From Candidatus Sungbacteria bacterium RIFCSPLOWO2_01_FULL_47_10 (GTDB lineage Bacteria; Patescibacteriota; Minisyncoccia; Sungbacterales; GWA2-42-14), in the NCBI GenBank assembly GCA_001820675.1, contig MHQO01000005.1, positions 14,074-26,173 of the forward strand: 12,100 bases of DNA. Reading direction: 5' to 3'. Position numbers and translations under genes: made by a program. The notes beneath the pieces were generated by a model that was not told where the DNA came from, made no database searches, and saw only the letters and a program-made list of their open reading frames with translations. Shown here one piece after another: positions 1 to 5,817 of the stretch. Position 1 is the stretch's first letter. Each line of letters starts with the position of its first letter.

Positions 1-119
1 CAAGTTTTTCTTCTTCATTCACCAGCGCTTTTTCCTCATCCGGCGCCGGTGGCGGGGGAGGAGCAGGCGGAGGGGGTGCCGGCGGAGGCGGAGGAGGAGG
101 AGGGGGTGGGGCGAGTTAG
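1..119 (+). CDS. C-terminal end of a glycine-rich protein (partial)
   Basis: The window opens inside a gene whose reading frame (codons from position 3) ends with TAG at 117-119. The visible 38 residues begin with a Ser/Phe-rich stretch and end in a long low-complexity tail of glycines with a few alanines, finishing GGAS. Membrane proteins of the TPM-domain (YgcG-like) and DUF2207 families commonly end in such Gly-rich tails and often sit next to lemA, which is the next gene here; assignment to either family is inference because no domain is visible. No T-tailed hairpin follows the stop codon. Confidence 0.6.
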   Translation, partial: SFSSSFTSAFSSSGAGGGGGAGGGGAGGGGGGGGGGAS

Positions 120-272
120 AAAGAAGAAATCGTATTTTCATACTTTCCAATATTTTACGACCTCATGTGCATATTTTTCCACTTAAACGTACTCCGTCCC
201 AGATAATTTACAGTATGGTCAGATAGCTTGGGTATTCGCCACCTCCTATGCGGTTCATGGCGCAGTAGTAGT
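120..272. other. Intergenic region with nothing recognised
   Basis: AT-rich gap between the glycine-rich gene and the lemA promoter. I see no ORF with a ribosome binding site, no tRNA-like fold and no clear terminator. Confidence 0.5.
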
Positions 273-301
273 TTGTCAAAGGCTTTCTTGTTTTGTATAC
301 T
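273..301 (+). promoter_or_regulatory. Promoter of lemA
   Basis: TTGTCA (273-278), a 17-nt spacer and TATACT (296-301): five of six matches in each hexamer. Transcription would start near 308, giving an 87-nt leader that contains a small hairpin CTACAA/TTGTAG (344-349/359-364). Confidence 0.65.
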
Positions 302-394
302 TAAAAAAGATACGTAAAATTCGCAATCCTTGCAATTGATAAACTACAAATCAATGTGTTGTAGATTGTCTTTTGTTGATTGTTGGTGACGATT

Positions 395-946
395 ATGAGC
401 CCAATATATGTAGCCGTCGCAATTATTGCCGTTATTGTCATCGGCGTGATTGCAATATATAACGCCCTTATCCGCGGGAAACAGCGGATTGAAGAAGCGT
501 GGTCGGATATCGAAGTGCAGTTAAAACGGCGGTATGATCTGATTCCTAATGTTATTGAAACGGTCAAAGGATATGCGACACACGAAAAAGGAGTTTTGGA
601 AAACGTAACGAACGCGCGTACTGCGGCCATGGGCGCGAAAACTGCCGAGGAGCACGCAAAGGCGGAAAATATGCTCTCAAGCACGCTCAAAACCCTTTTT
701 GCCGTCTCGGAAAATTATCCGGATTTGAAAGCGAACGCGAACTTTTTGGATTTACAGCGCGAGCTTGCCGATACGGAAAACAAAATTCAGGCATCGCGCA
801 GATTTTATAACGGCAACGTGCGTGATTTCAACATCAAAATCGATTCATTCCCGTCGAATCTGGTTGCAAGCATGTTCGGATTCATAAAAGCGGAATTCTT
901 CGATATGGACGAAGGCGAGAAAGCGGTGCCGCAGGTAAAGTTTTAA
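395..946 (+). CDS. lemA: LemA family membrane protein
   Basis: A 183-residue protein with one N-terminal membrane segment (about residues 3-24, rich in Ile/Val/Ala) followed by a helical domain starting RGKQRIEEAWSDIEVQLKRR and containing the LemA signature YDLIPNVIETVKGYA. The middle holds the ENVTNAR stretch and the C-terminal half has the FLDLQRELADTENKIQASRR block, both typical of LemA. Length matches the family (about 180-190 residues). The ATG at 395 is chosen over a TTG at 380 because GGTGA lies at 385-389 with good spacing. LemA proteins are membrane anchored with the helical part outside the cytoplasm; their exact role is unknown. The next gene starts 10 nt downstream, so the two are probably cotranscribed. 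Confidence 0.95.
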   Translation: MSPIYVAVAIIAVIVIGVIAIYNALIRGKQRIEEAWSDIEVQLKRRYDLIPNVIETVKGYATHEKGVLENVTNARTAAMGAKTAEEHAKAENMLSSTLKTLFAVSENYPDLKANANFLDLQRELADTENKIQASRRFYNGNVRDFNIKIDSFPSNLVASMFGFIKAEFFDMDEGEKAVPQVKF

Positions 947-956
947 TTTCGTCCGC

Positions 957-1217
957 ATGATTCAATTTCCCCTCATACTTGTCGGTGCGTATCTTTTGCT
1001 CAAGAGAAGAGTAAAGATTTCTTCCAAAAAGGAACTGCGGGGCGCATATGCAATGTCTCTCGGGGTTGCATATATCGCGATTGCTATTGGCGCGTCTTTT
1101 CTCGATCCTCTGAGTCTTGCGTCATACGTTATTCCGGTTGCCGCGTTTTTTCTCGTGACGGTAAGTGTTTTCTTATTTGTGCCTTCAAGTCAGCCGGACA
1201 AAGCAAGCATGTTTTAG
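957..1217 (+). CDS. Small multi-pass membrane protein, unknown function
   Basis: An 86-residue ORF starting 10 nt after lemA. It has three hydrophobic segments (about residues 2-15, 33-50 and 53-75) separated by a basic loop (KRRVKISSKKELRG), so two to three membrane spans are likely. There are no cysteine pairs, catalytic motifs or family signatures I recognise. The tight spacing suggests cotranscription with lemA, perhaps as an accessory membrane component, but that is inference. I see no strong Shine-Dalgarno site in the short gap, so translation may depend on coupling to lemA. Confidence 0.7.
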   Translation: MIQFPLILVGAYLLLKRRVKISSKKELRGAYAMSLGVAYIAIAIGASFLDPLSLASYVIPVAAFFLVTVSVFLFVPSSQPDKASMF

Positions 1218-1256
1218 TCATAAAGGAAAAAATATCACAAACGCAGTCAGTCAGTC

Positions 1257-1284
1257 TTGACTTTTTTTGTGGTTTTGCTATAAT
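1257..1284 (+). promoter_or_regulatory. Strong extended -10 promoter upstream of khpA
   Basis: TTGACT (1257-1262), a 16-nt spacer and a perfect TATAAT (1279-1284) preceded by TGC, i.e. an extended -10 element. The start would be near 1291, leaving a leader of almost 190 nt before khpA. Confidence 0.85.
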
Positions 1285-1290
1285 AAGAAT

Positions 1291-1400
1291 AATACGGTAG
1301 TCAATGCCAGAGGGGGCTTAATTCCACATTTCCGGGAGGGAGGAGGAATCCCTGGTCGGCGGCGGTCGAACTACTGCGATATATCGCGAATATGCACGAA
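1291..1400 (+). other. Structured GC-rich leader, possible small RNA
   Basis: The first part of the khpA leader is much more GC-rich than its surroundings. It contains AGGGA...TCCCT with a GGAGGAA loop (around 1337-1353) and a perfect 12-bp palindrome GCGATATATCGC (1376-1387). The only ATG (1304) gives five codons. I could not match it to SRP RNA, tmRNA, 6S RNA or a known ribosomal-protein leader. Confidence 0.4.
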
Positions 1401-1406
1401 TATGGG

Positions 1407-1461
1407 CACTAATGACACGAATATCTGTAACTGATTTGTGAGATTCGTGGCAAAATTAGTG
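1407..1461 (+). repeat. Imperfect inverted repeat in khpA leader
   Basis: CACTAAT (1407-1413) and CACGAAT (1416-1422) pair with ATTCGTG (1443-1449) and ATTAGTG (1455-1461), forming a two-block hairpin. A further copy of the unit CACGAATATG lies just upstream (around 1395-1404), so the element has both direct and inverted repetition. It ends 17 nt before the khpA start codon, where it could affect translation initiation. Confidence 0.6.
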
Positions 1462-1478
1462 AACATTCGAGAGATACT

Positions 1479-1808
1479 ATGGCACGAGGTGGATTTGCAG
1501 ACGCGGAATTCTTGGAATTCGTCGTCAAGTCCCTTGTTGACAATCCGGAGTCCGTCAAGGTAGACCGGAAAGTTGATGAGATGGGGGTTCTTCTGACTCT
1601 CAAGGTGGCCCCCGAAAATATGGGGCAGGTGATCGGACGAAACGGCAACACCGCAAAAGCCATCCGGACTTTGCTTCGAGTGGTGGGTATCAAAAATAAT
1701 GCCCGCGTGAACTTGAAGATTGAGGAACCGGAAGGCGGAAGAGGTCCAGGTCCGCGAATGGAGAGACGAACTTCGGTTGACGAAGTCGTCGACGATTTGA
1801 GACTCTAA
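1479..1808 (+). CDS. khpA: KH domain RNA-binding protein (KhpA/YlqC family)
   Basis: A 109-residue protein with a single KH fold. The diagnostic GXXG loop is GRNG (residues 53-56) in GQVIGRNGNTAKAIRTLL, preceded by the strand VLLTLKVAP. The N-terminal helix FLEFVVKSLVDNPESVKV is typical of the small bacterial KhpA proteins, which bind RNA in the cytoplasm and in other bacteria act with KhpB in post-transcriptional control and cell division. The Arg/Glu-rich C-terminal tail after residue 85 is longer than the usual 75-85-residue protein. The gene lies just before trmD, as ylqC does in the rpsP-ylqC-rimM-trmD cluster of Firmicutes, but rpsP and rimM are absent here. The start is weakly supported by GAGAG at 1470-1474. 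Confidence 0.93.
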   Translation: MARGGFADAEFLEFVVKSLVDNPESVKVDRKVDEMGVLLTLKVAPENMGQVIGRNGNTAKAIRTLLRVVGIKNNARVNLKIEEPEGGRGPGPRMERRTSVDEVVDDLRL

Positions 1809-1826
1809 AGATTCTTACGAAATATG

Positions 1827-1870
1827 AAAAACCGTGCTACAATACAGTGGCGCGGTTTTTCGTTTTATTA
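1827..1870 (+). terminator. Terminator after khpA
   Basis: A near-perfect 14-bp stem (1827-1840 with 1847-1860, with G-U wobbles) closes a 6-nt loop and ends in TTTTT followed by CGTTTTATT. It separates khpA from trmD. Confidence 0.85.
1836..1843 (+). promoter_or_regulatory. Possible -10 element for trmD inside the terminator
   Basis: The terminator hairpin contains TGCTACAAT, an extended -10 match (TACAAT at 1838-1843), with no good -35. If used, transcription would start near 1850 and trmD would have a leader of about 45 nt. The evidence is only the motif and the need for a promoter after a strong terminator. Confidence 0.35.
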
Positions 1871-1893
1871 AAAGAATATTAATCGCAATATAT

Positions 1894-2673
1894 ATGAGGT
1901 TTGACATCCTCACAATTTTTCCCGAAGCATTCGAGTCATATTTAAACACCTCAATGCTTAAACGCGCCCGCGATAAAAAAATCGCGGATATTCGCGTTCA
2001 TGATTTGCGCAAGTTTGCCAGCGATAAACATAAAAAAGTCGATGACAGGTCTTACGGAGGAGGACCCGGAATGGTTTTGAAAATCGAACCTATTGTAAAA
2101 GCGATTGAATCGATTTTTAAAACAAATCACAAATCACAAATCCCTAATCGGGCGAGCCCGACGGGCTTTAGCCCAAATCTCAAACAAATCCCGATATCCA
2201 AAATCCAAAGATCCAAAACTAAAATTATTCTTTTTTCGGCGACTGGAAAACAGTTTGACGCAAGGATGGCGGCGGACTTCGCAAAAAAATTCGACCGTAT
2301 CATTATGATCGCCGGACACTATGAGGGTATAGATGAACGAGTTAAAAAGGTCATTGAAAATTTAAAATTTAAAATTGAAAATTTGTCCGTTGGTCCCTAT
2401 GTTCTTACCGGCGGCGAACTTCCCGCAATGGCGGTTGTTGATGCGGTTTCCCGTCATATTCCCGGTTTTCTCGGTAAAGGAGAGTCGCTTGAAGAGAAAA
2501 GATTCGGAGTCGGCGTTCCGGTTTATACGCGCCCGGAAATTTTTCAATTGCACAAAAAGGTCTATAGTGTGCCAAGGGTGTTATTGTCCGGAGATCATAA
2601 AAAAATTGCCGCCTGGCGCGAATCTCACATCAAACGAACTTCATCCCGTGGGAATGGAAAGAAAGGAAGATGA
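1894..2673 (+). CDS. trmD: tRNA (guanine-N1)-methyltransferase TrmD with in-frame repeat insertions
   Basis: TrmD methylates G37 of tRNAs using S-adenosylmethionine, which prevents +1 frameshifting. Starting at ATG 1894 (an upstream GTG at 1834 lies in the terminator) the protein has 259 residues. Family blocks in order: FDILTIFPEAF (3-13), DDRSYGGGPGMV (50-61), the trefoil-knot region GHYEGIDER (141-149) and YVLTGGELP (169-177), VVDAVSRHIPG with the catalytic Asp183, VYTRPE (210-215) and VLLSGDH (229-235). Two stretches are extra relative to E. coli TrmD: about residues 75-109, encoded by AT-rich repeats with small GC hairpins, and residues 155-164, encoded by a TTTAAAATT-type repeat. Both keep the frame and fall in loops. 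The C terminus stops about 20-25 residues short of the usual end, just after WRESHIKRT. Confidence 0.93.
   Translation: MRFDILTIFPEAFESYLNTSMLKRARDKKIADIRVHDLRKFASDKHKKVDDRSYGGGPGMVLKIEPIVKAIESIFKTNHKSQIPNRASPTGFSPNLKQIPISKIQRSKTKIILFSATGKQFDARMAADFAKKFDRIIMIAGHYEGIDERVKKVIENLKFKIENLSVGPYVLTGGELPAMAVVDAVSRHIPGFLGKGESLEEKRFGVGVPVYTRPEIFQLHKKVYSVPRVLLSGDHKKIAAWRESHIKRTSSRGNGKKGR
2104..2220 (+). repeat. AT-rich repeat insertion inside trmD (first)
   Basis: Tandem ACAAATC units, then GC clamps GGGCGAGCCC and GGGCTTTAGCCC, then AAATCCAAA-type units. The composition and the GGGC-GCCC clamps resemble the V2 insertion of the 16S gene. The stretch reads through in frame in trmD and falls where other TrmD proteins have only a short variable loop. 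Confidence 0.6.
2353..2385 (+). repeat. AT-rich repeat insertion inside trmD (second)
   Basis: Contains ATTTAAAATTGAAAATTT (2367-2384), which recurs exactly at 9656-9673 inside the 16S group I intron. In trmD it encodes IENLKFKIENL in the loop before the YVLTGGELP knot strand. Confidence 0.65.
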
Positions 2674-2791
2674 CAAAGAACGAGAGCCGGGAATTAGAAT
2701 AAGATAAAAGAAAACACAAGGGAGATGTTTGCAAATGTGCCGCATAGTATGTATCGTAAAGACAACGGCTCGTTGATAAGTGAGGTTCCCC

Positions 2792-3406
2792 ATGAAACGG
2801 AAGATACTGGTTATTGCCGCCGTGGCGATTTTTACCGTATGCGTATCCGTTTCCCGCGCTATGGCAGTTCCGCAGCCGACCGAAGAAGTGCGGTCTATGA
2901 TGAATAAGGTTTTACGGCTGTTGAATGACGAAACAATGCCGGATGCCATTCGCCAGCAGAAGTTGAAGACCGCAATTTTGTATGTGATCGACAGGGATGA
3001 AATGTCGAAACGGGCTCTTGGAATTCATTTTGCTTCAAACAAGGATCGGTTGAATGAATTCGGTCCGCTATTCCTCGAACTTATTGAAAAAGCATATTTT
3101 TCTCGCCTGAATGCGATGAAAGGTGCCGTTATTGATTTTACGGGTGAGGACGTAAACGAAGGATATGCAATCGTACATTCGCGGATATTCGCCCAAGGAA
3201 AAGACGAGTTGTTTGTGGATTACCGAATGCGTCTTTCCGAAGGAAGGTGGAGGATTTACGATATTTATATTTCCTCTCCGTTCAATATGAGTCTGGTGTC
3301 CAGTTATCGTGCGCAGTTTAATCGCCTGTTGTCGAAAATGAGTTTTGATGAAGTGCTTCAGCGGTTGCGCGAAAAAATCAACACCAAAGACGGCCGTCTT
3401 GATTAA
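2792..3406 (+). CDS. MlaC/Ttg2D-like secreted phospholipid-binding protein
   Basis: A 204-residue protein with a cleavable signal peptide: MKRK, a hydrophobic core ILVIAAVAIFTVCVSV, and a likely cut after SRAMA (residue 25). The mature part has the layout of MlaC: an N-terminal helical region, the LELIEKAYFSRL helix, a beta region, the strand pair VDYRMRLSEGRWRIYDIYIS, then MSLVSSYRAQFNRLLSKMSFDEVLQRLREKI, which matches the MlaC pattern WxxYDxxxxxxSxxxxYRxxFxxxL. In diderm bacteria MlaC carries phospholipids between the outer- and inner-membrane Mla complexes. No mlaD, mlaE or mlaF is nearby. ATG 2792 is preferred over GTG 2780 because GAGG lies 6 nt upstream and it gives a good signal peptide. 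Presence in a presumed monoderm is odd and may reflect transfer. Confidence 0.8.
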   Translation: MKRKILVIAAVAIFTVCVSVSRAMAVPQPTEEVRSMMNKVLRLLNDETMPDAIRQQKLKTAILYVIDRDEMSKRALGIHFASNKDRLNEFGPLFLELIEKAYFSRLNAMKGAVIDFTGEDVNEGYAIVHSRIFAQGKDELFVDYRMRLSEGRWRIYDIYISSPFNMSLVSSYRAQFNRLLSKMSFDEVLQRLREKINTKDGRLD

Positions 3407-3419
3407 CAGGACGGTTTTT
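3394..3419 (+). terminator. Terminator after mlaC-like gene
   Basis: CCGTCTT (3394-3400) pairs with AGGACGG (3408-3414) around a 7-nt loop that contains the TAA stop, followed by TTTTTA. Confidence 0.85.
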
Positions 3420-3435
3420 ATATTTGCACTCATAC

Positions 3436-3444
3436 TGATATAAT
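3436..3444 (+). promoter_or_regulatory. Extended -10 promoter of the GH1 gene
   Basis: TGA followed by a perfect TATAAT (3439-3444), with no -35 at proper spacing. The predicted start (about 7 nt downstream) coincides with the ATG at 3451, so the mRNA is probably leaderless. Confidence 0.65.
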
Positions 3445-3450
3445 CAATGC

Positions 3451-4713
3451 ATGGAGAAATTCGGGTTTCCAAAAAATTTCTTTTGGGGCGCCTCGACATC
3501 TGCGCATCAGGTTGAGGGGGGGAATCATAATGACTGGACGGAGTGGGAGCGGTCAGAATTAAGAATAAAGAATTTGGAATTAAGAATAAAAGACCCAAAC
3601 TTTCGAAAACGGTTCCCTCCGCATATTTTTGAAAAGTTGCCGACACCGCTTGATCTTGAAAATTATATTTCTGGGAATGCCTGCGACCACTATAACCGTT
3701 TTCAGGAAGATTTTGATATTGCAAAGTCCTTGGGCCACAACGCTCACCGTTTTTCCATTGAATGGTCGCGAATTGAGCCGGAAGAAGGAAAGTTTAACGA
3801 GGCGGAAATTGAGCATTATCGCCAAGTTATTAAGGCGTTGCGCGAACGCGGCCTTGAGCCGTTTGTGACACTTTGGCATTGGCCTGTACCGGTATGGCTT
3901 CGTGATAAAGGGGGCTGGAAGTCAAAAAAGATAATTCCGTATTTTAGTCGCTATGTTGAAAGAGTAGTTTCAGTACTAAATCAAGATGTTGTTTTTTGGA
4001 TGACGTTAAATGAGCCGTTGGTTTTTGCGAAAATTTCATATCTTGAAGGCAGGTGGCCTCCGCAGGAAAAAAGTATTTTTTCGTATCTTCGTGTTTCCAG
4101 CAATCTAATTAAGGCCCATAAAATAGCGTACAGTGTCATAAAACGTATACATCCTAATGCGCAGGTTGGCATTGCGCATAATATGAGTTTTTTTGAAATG
4201 GAGAAGAATAATTTTGTGAATTGGGCATTAAAACGATTTGGCGAATGGCGGAAAAATTATGCATTTCTCAACGCGATTCGGGAGCACCAAGACTTTATTG
4301 GTTTTAATTATTATTCGCATTATCGCGTTAATTTCGGATATTCTAAGATTGAAACGGAAAAAATTTCTGATATGGGGTGGTCTTTGTATCCGCCCGGAAT
4401 TTATTATATGCTTCGCGCATTGAAGAAATATAATAAGCCGATTTATATTACTGAAAACGGTCTTGCTGATTCTCGTGATAATAATCGTTCTTGGTTCATT
4501 GTTGAACATTTGAAATGGATTGCCGAAGCAATTCAAGAAGGTGTTGATATTAGGGGATATTTTCATTGGTCCCTGCTTGATAATTTTGAATGGAGCGACG
4601 GTTTCTGGCCCCGCTTCGGCTTGGTGGAGGTGGATTACAGAACAATGGAAAGAAAAATCCGTCCGAGTGCGTGGGAGTATAAAAAAATAATTGGAAAGTA
4701 TTCCAATGAATAA
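3451..4713 (+). CDS. Glycoside hydrolase family 1 beta-glycosidase
   Basis: A 420-residue (beta/alpha)8-barrel enzyme of GH1, hydrolysing beta-linked sugars such as beta-glucosides or beta-galactosides with retention of configuration. Visible landmarks: the N-terminal FPKNFFWGASTSAHQVEGG, HRFSIEWSRIEPEEG (99-113), the acid/base Glu188 in TLNEP, the nucleophile Glu335 in YITENG, and the sugar-binding WSLLDNFEWSDGF (373-385). It is shorter than the usual 440-480 residues, with a shortened stretch after HNMSFF. There is no signal peptide, so it should be cytoplasmic and act on imported di- or oligosaccharides; the exact substrate cannot be read. Residues about 35-49 (SELRIKNLELRIKDP) come from an AATTAAGAAT-type repeat and look inserted. 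There is no Shine-Dalgarno site. The stop overlaps the next gene. Confidence 0.93.
   Translation: MEKFGFPKNFFWGASTSAHQVEGGNHNDWTEWERSELRIKNLELRIKDPNFRKRFPPHIFEKLPTPLDLENYISGNACDHYNRFQEDFDIAKSLGHNAHRFSIEWSRIEPEEGKFNEAEIEHYRQVIKALRERGLEPFVTLWHWPVPVWLRDKGGWKSKKIIPYFSRYVERVVSVLNQDVVFWMTLNEPLVFAKISYLEGRWPPQEKSIFSYLRVSSNLIKAHKIAYSVIKRIHPNAQVGIAHNMSFFEMEKNNFVNWALKRFGEWRKNYAFLNAIREHQDFIGFNYYSHYRVNFGYSKIETEKISDMGWSLYPPGIYYMLRALKKYNKPIYITENGLADSRDNNRSWFIVEHLKWIAEAIQEGVDIRGYFHWSLLDNFEWSDGFWPRFGLVEVDYRTMERKIRPSAWEYKKIIGKYSNE
3556..3594 (+). repeat. AT-rich repeat inside the GH1 gene
   Basis: Two copies of a GAATTAAGAATAAA-type unit separated by GAATTTG. The stretch is translated in frame as SELRIKNLELRIKDP, lengthening the loop after the conserved NDWTEWE strand. 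Confidence 0.6.
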
Positions 4714-5479
4714 TATTTTTCAACACATGATTACTGCCCCCTTTTTTATCGGAGTGTTCGGAATCGGATTTTTTATACTTCCGTTTTTCTTTTCCAAGAA
4801 TATACTTTTTTCTTTAATCGGCGCCGTAAACTCTTTTGAGACATCTCGGCGCGATTCTTTTTTTCAGCCGATAGTCGCAGTTTTTGTCCGCTTCGGAATT
4901 CATCCGAACGCGGTAACGCTCGGCGGCGCTGTCTTCACCGCGCTTTTCGCTATCGGCCTTTTTACTGGCGCGCGGCCGCTATTTCTTTTCATGGCCGTTG
5001 TCTGTGCCGCTTTATCCGATATGTTCGACGGCATGGTTGCCAGGGCGTCGGATAAGATTACCTCATTCGGGGGAATGCTTGACGGCGCCCGCGACCTTTT
5101 TCTTTTTTTGGTAGTTACCGCGGGCGTGATCATGCGGAGTCCAGCCGAAGCGGGCATCATCACATCTTTCATTGTCGGCGCGATCACAATCGAGATTCTC
5201 AAGGGATATGAAATAGTCTTGCGTGGCTTTGGTGTGGGTTTCATGAAGGCGGCCAAAGATCGCCTGGGCGGTTATGGGAAATTATCTTTTGACCGAATCA
5301 AGTTCTTTTTTTATCTTACGGGGTGTGTCATGCTGATATTCGGAGATATGGCCGGTATTGGGTTTGTGGATGTGGCGCGCGTGTTTTTTTCTCTTGCGAT
5401 ATTCTTTGTCATTGTGTCGCTCCTTTCACACGGCGTGATTATGCGATTTGGGTCATTCGGCGGGAGTGCTGAAAAATAA
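4706..5479 (+). CDS. CDP-alcohol phosphatidyltransferase family protein
   Basis: A 257-residue integral membrane enzyme. The complete family signature D-x2-D-G-x2-A-R-x8-G-x3-D-x3-D is present: D105, D108-G109, A112-R113, G122, D126, D130. These residues bind CDP and two divalent metals; the enzyme moves a phosphatidyl-type group from a CDP-lipid to an alcohol. HPNAVTLGG (66-74) is the usual segment before the signature. About six hydrophobic segments are visible. The acceptor (glycerol phosphate, inositol phosphate or other) cannot be decided, so it may be a phosphatidylglycerophosphate synthase or another head-group transferase in phospholipid synthesis. ATG 4706 overlaps the GH1 stop by 8 nt and has GGAAAG at 4693-4698, so translation is coupled to the glycosidase. 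Confidence 0.9.
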   Translation: MNNIFQHMITAPFFIGVFGIGFFILPFFFSKNILFSLIGAVNSFETSRRDSFFQPIVAVFVRFGIHPNAVTLGGAVFTALFAIGLFTGARPLFLFMAVVCAALSDMFDGMVARASDKITSFGGMLDGARDLFLFLVVTAGVIMRSPAEAGIITSFIVGAITIEILKGYEIVLRGFGVGFMKAAKDRLGGYGKLSFDRIKFFFYLTGCVMLIFGDMAGIGFVDVARVFFSLAIFFVIVSLLSHGVIMRFGSFGGSAEK

Positions 5480-5501
5480 AAATCCCGCAATCGGGCGGGA
5501 T
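5475..5501 (-). terminator. Terminator of the small membrane protein gene
   Basis: ATCCCGC (5482-5488) pairs with GCGGGAT (5495-5501); on the minus strand the hairpin is followed by TTTTTATTTTT. On the plus strand there is no T tract, so it mainly serves the minus gene, and its stop codon touches the stem. Confidence 0.8.
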
Positions 5502-5731
5502 CATACGACGAGGTCGGGTGCGGGAAAAACCACATCAAGAGGCGCATAGAAAGTGAAAAGGGTATATGTCAGACAGGCAATATAGGCAATAAGGAGCCCA
5601 TAAAAGACATATCGCGGCTTATGCGTATAAAGAGATATCTCAAAGCCGATAAAAACCGGAATCACAGAAAATTTCCAAATGTATATCATGAGAAGGAGCG
5701 CAAGCCAGAATTGGGCCAGAAATTCGTTCAT
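5501..5731 (-). CDS. Small two-pass membrane protein, unknown function
   Basis: A 76-residue hydrophobic protein: MNEF, a first span about residues 5-30 (FLAQFWLALLLMIYIWKFSV onward), a Tyr/His/Lys loop ISLYTHKPRY, a second span about 42-64, then an acidic-proline tail. GGAG lies about 7 nt before the ATG on the minus strand and a strong terminator begins at the stop, which support a real gene over the plus-strand ORF that overlaps it. No family is recognised. It follows the cation-transporter gene on the same strand, but a terminator lies between them, so it probably has its own promoter; a weak TATGAT lies in the gap. Confidence 0.65.
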   Translation of the reverse strand: MNEFLAQFWLALLLMIYIWKFSVIPVFIGFEISLYTHKPRYVFYGLLIAYIACLTYTLFTFYAPLDVVFPAPDLVV

Positions 5732-5789
5732 TTTTTGCTCCGATATTCAAAGAACCGGACAATAACGATATCATACCTTCTTTTTGCAG

Positions 5790-5817
5790 AAAACAAAAAC
5801 GGCTCATGAGCCGTTTT
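5790..5817 (-). terminator. Terminator of the cation transporter gene
   Basis: A perfect 22-bp palindrome, AAAACGGCTC-AT-GAGCCGTTTT (5796-5817), followed on the minus strand by TGTTTTC. It overlaps the last codon and stop of the transporter gene. Confidence 0.85.

Noticed and set aside
1291..1400. SRP RNA or tRNA in the khpA leader
   Set aside because: GGGAGGGAGGAGG and GGTCGAAC recall the SRP loop and a T-arm, but neither the SRP asymmetric loop nor a cloverleaf can be built.
2725..2907. 60-codon ORF before and overlapping the mlaC-like gene
   Set aside because: GGGAG directly abuts its ATG (no spacing) and the frame overlaps a well-supported signal-peptide protein in another frame.
5621..5809. 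62-codon plus-strand ORF opposite the small membrane protein
   Set aside because: No ribosome binding site or promoter, basic composition typical of an antisense shadow, and it runs through the minus-strand terminator.
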